From: Tetrastigma voinierianum
Taxonomy: Eukaryota > Streptophyta > Magnoliopsida > Vitales > Vitaceae
Direction of reading: 5' to 3'
DNA length: 64,000 nt
Assembly (NCBI GenBank): GCA_016808115.1
Contig: JAEQBH010004123.1
Coordinates: forward strand, 186,001-250,000
Shown in pieces: positions 11,669-22,390 of the stretch. The notes beneath the pieces are model-generated. The model did not search any database. It saw only the letters and a list, made by a program, of their open reading frames with translations, and was not told the DNA's origin. The position numbers and the translations under genes were made by a program. Numbering within the stretch: position 1 is the stretch's first letter; each line of letters opens with the position of its first letter.

Positions 11669-12101
11669 TTCAAAATTAACAATAACAAAGTAAAAATTAA
11701 AAGAATCAGTAAAAGAAAAAAGAAAAAGCAAAAGAAAATAGCGTTCAGGAGGCCTGGAGGATTTGCTTGGTATTTTTTGAAATAAGTTAAAGATATAAAT
11801 TCAAAATATTTGGTAATCATTCTCATTTTTTCTTAAACAATTACTCATTTTTGTACAAAAATATTCTTTTCACCTCATATATTTAAGGTGCTTATTAAAA
11901 GAAATGTTACTTAAAAACAATAAGAGACTCTAATTTTTATAAAATGAGGCTAAAAATTAAGGTTAGTTTATTAAAGCGCAGTTTTTGAAACTATTTTTTT
12001 GTTAGTAAAATAAAATATTATTTGTGTTTTTAAAACTGTTTTTAAAAAAATTTTGAAAAACAAGAGCCAAAGTATTTAAATTTGAATTAGGTTTGAACTT
12101 A
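11669..12101 (-). other. WAKL-1 first intron
   Basis: AT-rich sequence between exon 1 and exon 2, matching 57450-57820 in pseudogene 2. The part 11825-12101 is also present in the exon-less relic (41480-41724). Nothing else was seen. Confidence 0.65.
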
Positions 12102-12102
12102 C

Positions 12103-12710
12103 GATTAGATAGTTTTCCCTGACATCCATGGGGAAGATAAGGGTTGCCTTCATAACCCTGTTGACAAAGGCAGATGAGACTTGATGCCTGAGTGTCAGGT
12201 GAACAACGAGAGTTACTGCCACAAACAGATGTGGATGTGTTGAGGTTTGAGGTGGAGGCATTGCATGTTGAGTTGTAAATCCGCCAGTCAAGCACTGCTT
12301 GAACATATCCCATATCTTTCACCTCGTGTGGATCTTTTACATTTTCGCTAAACCATAATTGGTCCACCATGAAGGCGTATTTCCATTCATCAAGATGATC
12401 AGTAGAAGCAGTACCATTAGAATAGGTTTCCAAAATTGTAGTGAAGGACTGGAGGCCAGAAGGGACTTGGTTGACAACATTCGAAGCCATAGCAAGTGCC
12501 GCCTGTTGCGCCAGTATTTTGCTTTATAGAGGTCATGCACCCCCAACTACTTCATTATTCCCCAACTACAACCCACAGCAGTGAATCTAGTAGAGATGTC
12601 GGAGAATGAATAGGGGCCTCCGCCTCCCTCGACAATGTTTCATTTGATGGTTCTTGGGACAATCTGATAAATCAGTCTTGGGTTGGTAAACTACGATGGT
12701 GCTATGTCGC
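12103..12710 (-). CDS. WAKL pseudogene 1, exon 1, 3' part
   Basis: This encodes the C-terminal part of the galacturonan-binding region and the WAK-associated cysteine-rich part. Visible motifs are GPYSFSDISTRFTAVGC (around 12580-12630), CYGFECCQ in one frame, then VPSGLQSFTTILETYS and VLDWRIYNSTCN in a second frame, and the EGF-like CGSNSRCSPDTQ and CLCQQGYEGNPYLPHGCQG. Several stops and frame changes lie upstream of 12490. The donor GTAAGTTC begins at 12102. Homology runs right up to the copia-1 LTR. Confidence 0.8.
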
Positions 12711-13166
12711 TTAGATTTTCATTATGGGCTTTATTAATTGAACTTAATTGGATTTATTTGGTCTAGCAAGTGAGATTATAAGGGTCTTAATAATTAAATA
12801 TAGAGTGTGGCAAGTGTGTAGAATTTAGTCTGTGACACAGTAATGAGGGCCGTGGTCGGAACTCAATATAAAGAGAACCGAGTCCCTCTACAGGCCCTAA
12901 GGATCGTACAATCATTCCTCACATTTAGTTTTTTACGAAATATTTTACGAGATCGGTGAGAAAGGCGTTCTCATTGGCTTGAGTGTCGCGAAAGTCGGTC
13001 GGAGAAGATCTTGCTGAGATCTTGACGTCGTTCTTTACGGGTTCTTCATCAGACTCGCATCAAGAAGATGGTAGATGGATTCCAAATCGAGAATACGTAG
13101 ATTTCGGTTTTATAATTAATGTTATCTTTGTGCGTAGTGTCTAGGTTGATAGAATCGTATCCTACA
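12705..13166 (+). repeat. Copia-1 5' LTR
   Basis: It aligns with the 3' LTR at 19112-19577 and with copia-2 LTRs. It contains ATATAAAGAGAACC, a TATA-like promoter region, near 12867-12880, and ends CGTATCCTACA before the primer site. Small indels separate it from its partner. Confidence 0.85.
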
Positions 13167-13180
13167 GTTAGTATCAGAGC
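13167..13180 (+). other. Copia-1 primer binding site (degraded)
   Basis: GTTAGTATCAGAGC follows the LTR directly. The usual plant initiator-methionine tRNA site is TGGTATCAGAGC, so one base differs in the core. Confidence 0.8.
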
Positions 13181-13289
13181 CAACCATGGATTAGAATTCA
13201 AAGCATATGAATCGGAGAAAAATTTTTTTGGGTTTTATGAAAATCGCGCGTGTCGATTTCCGAGTTTTAAATAAATCAAAATTAATATT

Positions 13290-13815
13290 TTGCATATTTG
13301 AATCTACGGCGAGATGATCCGCATGTTGGTGGCGTCGGAGGTGGCGGACCCAGCCCTCATGCGCCGCCCGCGCGCCACCCGCAGCGCCTTGAAGGCGGCG
13401 GCCCAGCGTCGGCCTGCAGCGCGGTCGATCCAGCCGGTCTGGCAGTCATGATGGCGTCATCGCGGCCGAATGGTAGCGGCGAGTCAAACCCGGATCTGCG
13501 TCCGTTTGGCGGTTGATTAGTGAGTGGCGATAATGCGATGTGGCGGTAGTGGGCTGGCGTGGGCTGGCGGCGTGGGTGATGGCGTGGAGTCGTAGCGTCA
13601 TGATGGCGTCATCGTAGATCTTCGACGCGACCCTTGACCCGACCCTTGACCGTGACCGGATATTGACCCGGCCCGGTCCAGCGACCGGTCAGGCCGATCC
13701 AGCGGTCAGCGACCCGGCCGAGCCGTCCAGCCAGGCGGTCAATGAGCCAGCCCGGCTTTGTGACCTTGTGGCTGCCGCGGCTCCACCGAACCTTCGAGTG
13801 GCGTGAGGCGGCGTG
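13290..13815 (+). repeat. Copia-1 GC-rich leader
   Basis: A block rich in CGGCG, GACCG and GGCGTGG motifs stands out from AT-rich flanks. The phrase TCATGATGGCGTCATC occurs twice (13447-13462 and 13597-13612). Equivalent blocks sit at the same place in copia-2 and copia-3. It opens reading frames in several directions because it is poor in stop codons, but frames are not kept among the three copies, so I treat it as untranslated leader. Confidence 0.75.
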
Positions 13816-14524
13816 TGGTATTCTGGGAAAATTTGGTATCTGCAAACTCGTATTGAAATTCTCTACAATGTGGTATATAGACTTTGCATGTTGAAGCTTT
13901 ATAGATATGAAAATGCGTATAGAACCATGCGCCTAGAAATTAGGAATTATTTTATATACGTATTTTGTATTTCTCTATGGTTTCGGAAATACATATGGTA
14001 GCTAACATGTATATCACTGCATAAGGATTGTGTAGAGTCTATATTCGTTGACTATTAATGAATGATTGAACAGTATAATTGGCATAACATATATATATTG
14101 AATGTGATACATAAAGTTTATATCGAAAGTGTAAGAGAGATTTTCAAAGGATTCAATTGGTTGTGACCGTAAAGTGGCACACTTGATTGGAGTTTGAAGC
14201 TCTCCCGATCTCATATTGTGGTGGGATGTCTCTATTCCTATTACATGATCATACTCCCAAAGGAGGTGGTCTGTGTTAGTTCATGGAGGGATACATGTAT
14301 GGCATGCTTGAGAAATGGCGATCTTAGTGGTTCATACACGAGGTGGTGATTTCACGAAGGATTAGAATATGTTCTCATGGCGTCATGTGGAGATGTCTGG
14401 CTTGCATGTCATATTTTTACGCCCAAAGGTGATTATGTGATGATGTATGTAATTCTCTATGACTATTCATGATCTTGATTGTATTGTTTTGTTTTATTTT
14501 TTGATTAAATTTTTAAATGTGGTA
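13816..14524 (+). other. Copia-1 leader, AT-rich part
   Basis: Sequence between the GC-rich block and gag, closely shared with 34815-35515 and 45910-46600. No frame is conserved in the three copies. It holds landmark words such as GTAGCTAACATGTATATCAC and may be untranslated leader. Confidence 0.6.
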
Positions 14525-17500
14525 ATTCCATTTCAATTGAAATCCTTCTTGGATTGAATTTCAAGAAATGGAAAGAGGATTTTCAATTTGGAATGGAGGC
14601 GCGGATGTTCACATAGGCGCTTACAATGGATAAAGCGGCGAGATATCACAACCTCACAATCTTGAATTTGAAGCGATTATCTTTTACAGGAGAGGAAGCA
14701 ATAAGTTGCTTGTTAATGATGAAGAAATCCATCTGAGAACATTTGAAAAGTGGTTTACCCCGATGAAGTACATCTTGCTAAAGGAAATGATGGCGACCAT
14801 AGAGCTAGAAATCGAGTTTGCCAATGGGGTTTGGAACACTTCTTCAAAAGCTCTTCAACATGAGTATGATGGTACAATTTGGGGTTAGAGATTATGTCCT
14901 GAGGATGGTGGACTAAAGTGAAACTCCAGGCTCTTGTCATTCTGACTCACGATGCTTGCATTGTCACGTCAAATACAGACACCCCTTCCACGATTTTGGG
15001 ATTATAAAGACAAACTACAATTCCCAAGATGAGACTTGGTGATAAATGACTTGATAGCAAGGGTGGTGGTAGAGGAGAGAGAAGCTTAAGAAGGAGAAGA
15101 GCATATGGCCTTATACTTGCAGATTAATGGAGGAAGAATAAGAAGTTCAAAGTCTTTCGTAAAGGTGTCTTTCGTAAGCTAAGGTCGATACGACAATATA
15201 GGTCTAAAGAAGACATTCTTGAAAAGGATGGTGGTATTGCTTCTTTTGCAGAAGAAAGGACACATGAAGAAGGGTACATGCGAAATTTACGGCTTGGATG
15301 TCAAAGCACATTGGGCTTCACGGTAATGATTCTTTAACGCTTGTTTGTGAATTAACCTGTCCCGAAGCACCATCCAATTCTTGATGGCTTGATAGCGATG
15401 CAACTAATCATGTTGCGTTTACCATACAGGATTCATATAAGCGGGAGGAAGCGAACAAGGATGAATCAAAGCTCCTTTGTGGGAAACAACGAGAAGGCTG
15501 ATGTCATGTTAGTGGAGATCGTAATCTTGAAATTTAGATTAAGTTTTTAAATTGATGTTGAAGACACATTTATGTACTTCCTTTAGAAAGATTTAGTTTC
15601 AGTATCATGTTTGGATTCATATGATTGTCTTTGAAATTAAGAGCAGCTTATTATTTCAATATTTCTTAATTCAAATAAGGTTGGAATCTTGTCATATGTC
15701 AGCGGATTATCTGATTAAGTTTATCTCGATGACATATCGTAACTATCACGAATTTGAAAGAAATTTGTTTCTAAGAGACCACTACCTAAGGAAGAGTCTT
15801 ATGCATTATGGCATAAACGACCTTCATATCTCTAAGGAGTGGTAAGAAGGCTGATAAAGACTAATATCACTTTGCTCTTAAAATGACTTAGAGATATCGT
15901 GGAAGCTGTTATAAAGTAAATGCCAAAGATAAAGAAGAAAGCTGCGGTCAGTAGTTCGACTTGTTGGAAGTCATTCACACCGATATAAGTGGACCTTATG
16001 TAGCGGCCTTGTGTAGAAATTTTTATTTCATCACATTTATTGATGACTATTCTCGATATGGTTGTTGTACTTGATTAAGAGAAAGTCTAGTCTCTTGAAA
16101 AATTCAAGATTTTTGGATGAAGTCGAGAAGCAGGTTAGGAAGAGTCATAAAGGTTGTTAGATCACGACCCGAGGGTGGAGAGTATTATGGCAAGCATGGG
16201 CGTCTTCCAGACGACAAGGGCCATTCGCCCAAATACTTAGAGGACTGCAGGATAGTGGCCACGGTTACTATGCAGGTCTGACGAGAGAATGGAGTATGGC
16301 CAGAAAGGCGCAATCGATACTCTTATGGAAATGGTAAGGAGTATGATTAGTAGGACAAATTCTGAGTTTTACGTAGGGTGAAGCTTTGAAAACAGCTTTG
16401 TACATTTTTGAATCGTGTACCTACAAAAACATTCAAATTGACTCCTTGCAGAGTTATGGGTGGCGTAAGCTAACCAGCCATCTTAAGGTTTGGGGATGTC
16501 TGCGAAGTGAAGTTGCTTATAATCCAACATTGATAAGTTGGACTCCAGGAACCACTTTCGATGTTACTTTGTATCTTACGGAACATTCGAAGGGATGTCG
16601 GTTCTATAATCGATGAGCCTGAAATTGTGGAATCACGAGGCATTAAGTTTTGGAGGTTTGATGTGGCGAAGAAGTAATTTGCTCCACGGACTAATGAGGA
16701 TGATAAAATGCAGTTGCCGGTAAAGTGGTATCATGTCTCCTCCCATACGGATAATTGTGGAAACTCCCGCTGCTTTATATTGAATTTGTTGAGACTAGGG
16801 ATCCACATTGTTGGGAACTGACTCTAATAGAAGTTCATCAAGGCTCGGGTGCGGAATGTTGAGCAATACTCTCCAGGTAAGGAGATCCACTAGGGAGGAG
16901 CGATCAACGTACCACTTACAGGACTATTTAGTCTATATGGGAGAGCAAGACTACGATATTGGTTACGTGGTGACCCGATAACTGCTGGGGAAAATTTGTT
17001 TCTTGTCCTCGGTGGAAGCGGTTGGATGCGTAGAGATGAAATTCAATCTATGGGCATAATGGGTTTGGGAACTTATTGAATTACGAAGGTCACTTAGACC
17101 CATTAAATGGGTGTATAAAACTAAAAGGGACTCACAAGGAAAGATTGAGGGTTTAAAGACGGACTAGTAGCCAAAGGTTTCACTGGAGAGGAGTAGACTA
17201 TGAAACTGACCTTTTCTCAGGTCTCTTCTAAAGATTCTTTCCAGAGTGATCATGGCATTGGTTGCTCATTTCGATGTGATTTTACGGATGGATGTTAAAC
17301 CGCCTTTCTCAATGGAGACCTTAATGAAGGGTCTATATGATGCAACCCGAGAAGGTTTGGCAAATGATTCAAGGTAAACTTGTATGTTTGAAAAAGTCTA
17401 TTTATGGTCTCGAATGACTTAGACAATGGTGCGAAGTTTCATAGTGTTGTTGCTTCGTATGGTTGTTGAGAACAAAGTAGATCAATGTATCTTCTTGAGG

Positions 17501-18480
17501 TCGGTGGGAAATTCATTTTCCTAATACTCTATGTGGATGATATCACCTTTATGACGGTGACCTTAGTTTCTTGCATGAGACAAAGGATGTTATCAAAGAA
17601 CTTGATATGAAGGACCTTGGTAGGCGTCTTTTGTCACAGGCATTGAGATTCATAGGAATCGTTCTTGCGGACTATTGGGTTTATCTCGGGAGGCATATCT
17701 TGATCGAATTTTAGAAGATTCAGCATGCAACAATGTAAGCCGAGGAATTGCTCCTGTACGTAGGTGATAAGTTGAGTCTATCACAATGTCCTCATTCGGG
17801 ATATAGGAAAGCCCAGAATGGAAGAGATATACCTTATGCTAGTGCACTTGGGAGTATTATGTATGCTCAGTATGCACTAGGCTGATGTGCCTTTGCAACG
17901 GGACTTCTAAGCGGGATATCCCGGTCAGGCAGGACATGATCATTGGGTTCTTTGCCAAGAAGGTTATGAGGTACTTAAAGAGGGACAAAAGACTATATGT
18001 TGATTCTGAACATGTTCGGGACCTACAATTTAGTTGGAGTGATGATTCGGACTTTCTTTAATTGTTAGGATGAAAGAGTCAACAAGCGGTTATATCTTTA
18101 AGTTAGCGGGAGGTGCGGTGTCGCTGGAAAAGTGAGAAAGCGAATCGGTGCATCCCTCTGCCGTACAGCGGAGTTTGTAGCGTGGCACTGACCTTCTGGG
18201 TGAATTTGGCTCGGGGGAAACCTCATTGGGAGTTAACCGTGTTTGATTTTGTGGATAGGCCCATCTGATTTTATTGTGGCCATTGCTTTCTGCGGTGTTG
18301 TTTATTAACAACAACGAGAGGAGGAGGTGAGAATTTAGCCATGGAGGTGAATGTCTGGCCCAATAAGGAAAAAGTTAAGCAATTGACGTTGAAGTGGGCC
18401 CATATCCATGGGATGATATGATCGGATCCGCTAACTAAAGGCCTTCGCCGCTTGTGTATTTGTCGACATATAGTGCTTTG
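14525..18480 (+). pseudogene. Copia-1 gag-pol remnant
   Basis: Gag begins near 14525 (GLNFKKWKED-like) and ends near 15300 after a basic, lysine-rich part. The protease site reads DSDAT at 15391-15405 where the family has DSGAT. Integrase covers about 15880-16620 with HTDISGPY, FIDDYSRYG and EALKTALYI pieces. Reverse transcriptase covers about 17140-17870; its catalytic YVDDI is intact at 17530-17544. RNase H follows to about 18480. Stops and frame changes occur throughout, so no polyprotein can be made. The best conserved part is around the reverse transcriptase. Confidence 0.85.
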
Positions 18481-19111
18481 TAGAACTTGGGGGTATCATG
18501 GGATCTTTGTAAATTAGTGGGAGGCTATTAAGTTTTATGTTGCTCTTATGAAGGTTGAATCAGTTTGATTACATTTTGTAATAATTGAATTTAATATCGA
18601 CTCTTTTACATTCGATAAGGTATTTGTGAATGTAGGTTTGCTCGAGTTAGTATATAATTGTTGAAAATCTCAAGGCATTGTATGAAGCCTTGAATACGAG
18701 GCTATGGGGCATTCTTGGCATTAGCCTTAACGACATGTTTTGTTACCGCATGAAGTAAAGTTGCCTATGGGTAAACATATACGGGTTCATTGGGCAATGA
18801 TGGATATTCTCTGGTGACACAACAGGTTTTGTGACACTTAAAGGAGAGAATTTGGGTAACAAAATGGATATAGCGTGAAGTATCGACAATTCTGTAGAAT
18901 TATTCTTCAATTAGCAGCGTTCTGTATTGAATCAAATATCGGTAAAGTTGAAGCACTCGTACCGTGACCATGGAAGGGCTTGCGTGAGTACATGCAATTA
19001 CATGATTCGATTATTCGAGACTTTATGGGATCAGTTATTTATTAAGAATAATCTACAGATCGATATGAAGGTGCGCGCACGGTTTGTTTGATTAATATGT
19101 GAGTGGGAGAA
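18481..19111 (+). other. Copia-1 3' untranslated region and polypurine tract
   Basis: Noncoding sequence with close counterparts in copia-2 (39400-40023) and copia-3 (50500-51127). It ends with the purine tract GAGTGGGAGAA at 19101-19111, the expected plus-strand primer. Confidence 0.75.
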
Positions 19112-19577
19112 TGTAAGATTTTCATTATGTGGGCTTTATTAATTGAACTTAGTGGATTTGTTTGGTGCAATGGAGTGAGATTATAAGGATTCTTAATAAT
19201 TAAATATGGGGGCGGCAGTATCCCTTCAGATTTGTCTGACCCAGAAGTAATGAGAGGGCCGATGGTCGAACTTCGATATAAAGAAAACTCAGTCCATCCC
19301 AGACCACTAAGGATCGTCTGATCATTCTCATTTAGTTTTACGAGAAATATTTTTTTACGAGATGTTGAGAGAGGCGTTCTCATTCGACGGTGTCACCGGG
19401 TCGTTCGGGAGAAGATCTTGAGATCTTGGCGTCGTTCTTTGCGGAGTTAACCCGTGATTAAGCATCAAGAAGATATTCAAATGGATTCAATCAATAGTCT
19501 GTGTTTGATTTTTCTCCATTAATGTTATGCTTTGTGTTCTAACATGGTAATCTAGGTTGATAGAATCGTATCCTACA
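19112..19577 (+). repeat. Copia-1 3' LTR
   Basis: It starts TGTAAGATTTTC after the polypurine tract and ends ATCCTACA. It pairs with 12705-13166. The TATA-like CGATATAAAGAAAAC near 19278 matches that of the 5' LTR. Confidence 0.85.
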
Positions 19578-19838
19578 TCATCTACTGAAACATTCAGCAC
19601 CTCCACATTCATTCTTTTCAGGAAAGGCTGTGGAGGATGATGGGTGGAGTTGTCGCAAGTTACTTCGAACCATTCATCAAAGTAACAGTCAACGAATCCG
19701 ATTCGAAGGGGTACTGGAATATCAGCGTCTCACACTTTTCTTCGTCAGCCATCGCTAAGTTGCTCCTCCTCCTGCTGCTAATACTTTTAGCAGCCATAGT
19801 AACAATGATCTGGAGCACCATTTCAGAACACTACTCAT
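19578..19838 (-). CDS. WAKL pseudogene 1, exon 1, 5' part
   Basis: Starting at ATG 19838 the minus strand gives a 27-residue frame with a leucine-rich core, a plausible signal peptide, ending at a stop (19755). In neighbouring frames it continues with ADEEKCETLIFQYPF and then YFDEWFEVTCDNST and PFLKRMNVEVLNVSVD, the order seen in GUB_WAK-type domains (CG...IPYPFG, then Y...WFEVTC). At least two frame changes are needed, so it is broken apart from the copia insertion that ends it. Confidence 0.75.
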
Positions 19839-19975
19839 GTTCTCACTATATGCTCTCTTTGGTTGGTAATCAGATTCCCAGACTCCATTATTTATGCAGC
19901 GAATTAGTAATAAAGCATCTTGAAAAAAACATATAAATATCTGATGGTAGCTAGTCAACCGAGTAAGTCAAGAGC
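19839..19975 (-). promoter_or_regulatory. Probable promoter region of WAKL pseudogene 1 with two W-box-like sites
   Basis: On the minus strand two TTGACT sites (19966-19971 and 19953-19958) lie 115-135 bases upstream of the chosen ATG, with an AT-rich TATA-like stretch (19931-19940) between them and the start. WRKY factors bind TTGAC cores, and WAK genes are often defence-responsive; the link here is inference. Confidence 0.35.
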
Positions 19976-21426
19976 TTGGTTATTTCCTACCATGTTTTCT
20001 CAATCGCCATAATGGAATAATGGAGCAACTCCCAGCCAGGACCACTGCTACGTTTTCCATGCTATTTGATGGGATTCTTATGATCGCAAAGTAAATGGAA
20101 ATATGAGTCATTAATAATATAAATATATAATAGCATTTGATATTCCGTGTGTATTCAAATAACAGCTGCTCTAATATATGGACTTTAGGGCCACTTTCAC
20201 AAATGCCTTTTAAAAGTGTTTTAGGCTAAACGCTTTTAAGTATTTTAGGATAAAATGTGTTATTAATAAGTATTTTTAAAAACGCTTTTGAAATCTTAGA
20301 ATAATATTGAAGTATTTTCCAGCGAGAGTGTTTTTAACTTTTTAAAAAAAACATTTCGAAAAGTTTTTGGGTATACTAAAATTCCTATTTATTTATCCTT
20401 AAATATCTATTTATTTTTCTTTAAAATATCTATTTATTTTATTTAAAAATCTGAATAATATGATATATTTTTAAAAATTCAAATAATTCAAATCTTTTTG
20501 TAAATATTTTTAAAAAAATTTCTATAACCATAAAAATAATTATTTTAAGTTTTTATTGATACAAATGTTTACATATTTATCCATTAATTCAAATATTTTG
20601 TAAAAATATTTTATAATCATACAAATTAATATTGTAGGTTCTTATTAATACAAATGTATGTATGCTCATTATTAATTCAAATATTTTAAAAAATGTTTAT
20701 AATCATAAAATAATTATTTTATGTTTTTATTAATACAAATATTTATATATGTTTATTCATTAATTAAAATATTTTGTAAATATTTTTTGAATTTTATAAT
20801 CATAAAAATTGTTAATTTAGTTTTAGTAGTGGCAATTTTTATATGTATTTATATATTTTTGTAATAAATTTTATGTTTTGTTATAATATCCTAGTATTGT
20901 ATTATATTGATGAGATAAACAACAAATAGATTATGGTCGTGGGTATGTTTCAAAACTAGAGTCATATGTATCCTACTTACTATAGTATTATCAAATTTGT
21001 AGGTTTTAAACCAATTTATTATGGTATTAACTTTCGGATGGTGTATCATCTATGGTTTTAATGGTATACATGTGTGTTTCTATTCGGAGAATTTTATTTA
21101 TTTTGGAATGATAGTTGAACTTCAAAAAAATAAATAAATAAATAACAAAATCTTAAAATTACATCTATAGATATAGGATTTTAGAATTAAGATAAATAGT
21201 GATATTAAACATACCCTAAATAATTTAATTAGTTGAAAATTTTATTAAAAAATTTGGTATTATATTCATTACTTTAATTTTACTTTCTTTATTTTATATT
21301 TTAAAGCATACATTAAAAATACATAAAAAAAACAAAACTTAGATTATAATTTTCAATAACTTTGTGAAAATATTAAAGTTTTGTTTCAAAATTATTTATA
21401 AGAAAATCTTAAAACGATATGATATT
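19976..21426. other. AT-rich intergenic sequence upstream of WAKL pseudogene 1
   Basis: No gene seen. The part 20190-20400 contains repeated TTTTAA-rich words around GTGTTTTAGGCTAAACGC that may be a MITE, but no target duplication was found. A tandem repeat is listed separately. Confidence 0.6.
20522..20860. repeat. Tandem repeat, about 88-96 bp, four units
   Basis: Units start near 20523, 20611, 20699 and 20795 with ATAATCATAAAAAT-like words, followed by TTTTTATTAATACAAAT and TTAATTCAAATATTTT. The fourth unit is incomplete and diverged. Confidence 0.7.
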
Positions 21427-22390
21427 TGATAGAATAAAAATTTGTTTATAATTTAAAATTAACAAAAAGTCCTTCAAAGGGATAAACATGAGCTTGTAGA
21501 ACAATAGTTGAAATGAAGAGTACTACTCCATTCTAAATAGGGCATCTTGGTGTTCATGTCTCTTGATACGTAATGGTAGGTTGAGATAATCCTTGACAGA
21601 TATAATTATGTGTTCCAATTCATAGTCCTTGATGTTTGGACTATGATCTCGCTCGAACTTTAGTTCACTATGTCCGAACTCCCCCTATAGGACTTAGTGT
21701 CCTATAGGACTTAGTGTGTTCATAGCAGATGTAATATATTTGCAATAAAGTAAAAACACACATAATATTTTACCTGGTTCGACAACCTGCCTACGTCTAT
21801 GGGATTGTGCCCAGATGCAAAAATTTTCACTGATCTGATTCAAGGTTTACAATCAATCTTATGTGGTACGAGACTCTTACCCTGACTATTTTGAAGCAAT
21901 CACTCATGGTAGATTTAGAATGAACTCCCTCCATTCCCTTCTCTACGTATGTAGCACCATCACCCGTAATACATCAATATAAGATGAAGAAAATAAAACA
22001 ATCATATTTCACCTGAGGTGAAAGGCTTTTTTAATGTATGCGATATCTCGACCAAGTATACGCGCCGCACTCTCGGCCACGTCAAGACTTAAACATTCTT
22101 TCGAAGCCTTGTCTTGAAATTAAGTGATGAGGCTTCAATGCCTGAATTTATAGCCTTGCTAATCAATCTTAGAAGTCTAGATATAGTTGGATCATTCTCC
22201 TAATAGGCTCAACCCTACCTTTATTTTTACTCTTTCCTTTAAGCGAATCCCACCCAGGCAAATAAGGAAACTTGTTGATCAAGAATCCTCATCAGAATAA
22301 AATCCTGAAAAGTTTCTAATTCTGGTTTGATAGCTTAGATGTCCGGATCTTCTAAGATGTGATTGTTATCCACTTGCCAAATAGATCCTA
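21427..22390 (-). repeat. Repeat R, LTR part, unit 2 copy (left piece)
   Basis: It matches 1-930 of the window. It resumes at 30668 after the nested 8.3-kb element; together the pieces make an LTR of about 1.2 kb. The left edge is placed at the TG at 21427 because similarity begins about there and a TG is expected, but no target duplication confirms it. Words such as TGCCTACGTCTATGG are typical of a class of plant LTRs. Confidence 0.5.

Larger units (their letters stand above)
12705..19577 (+). mobile_element. Copia-1: Ty1/copia retrotransposon inserted in WAKL exon 1
   Basis: The element has two similar LTRs (12705-13166, 19112-19577), a degraded tRNA-iMet primer site, a GC-rich leader, gag, protease, integrase, reverse transcriptase and RNase H remnants in the copia order (integrase before reverse transcriptase), and a purine tract before the 3' LTR. 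It lies antisense to the host gene. The left terminus is altered (TGTCGCTTAGATT against TGTTAGATT in copia-2), and no clean target duplication is visible: TCATC follows on the right. The host exon can be read on from one side to the other, so the insertion point is secure to within about 10 bases. Confidence 0.9.
8282..19838 (-). pseudogene. WAKL pseudogene 1 (wall-associated receptor kinase-like), split by copia-1
   Basis: In family members the extracellular part binds pectin-type wall components and the cytoplasmic Ser/Thr kinase signals from the plasma membrane. Here the start chosen is the ATG at 19838, which opens a hydrophobic signal-peptide-like frame (SRSLLLWLLKVLAAGG). It is followed in another frame by a GUB_WAK-type segment with DEWFEVTC. 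Exon 1 resumes at about 12710 after copia-1, with GGGGPYSFSDISTRFTAVGC, CYGFECCQ and an EGF-like GYEGNPYLPHGCQG end, and a GTAAGT donor at 12102. Exon 2 is near 11660-11568 and exon 3 starts at 9572 with the membrane segment and kinase. Frameshifts in exon 1, in the kinase near 9090-9190 and near 8769, plus the retrotransposon, make it non-functional as read. Confidence 0.85.

Noticed and set aside
20190..20400. A further MITE around GTGTTTTAGGCTAAACGC
   Set aside because: Composition suggests one, but no terminal inverted repeat with a target duplication could be found.
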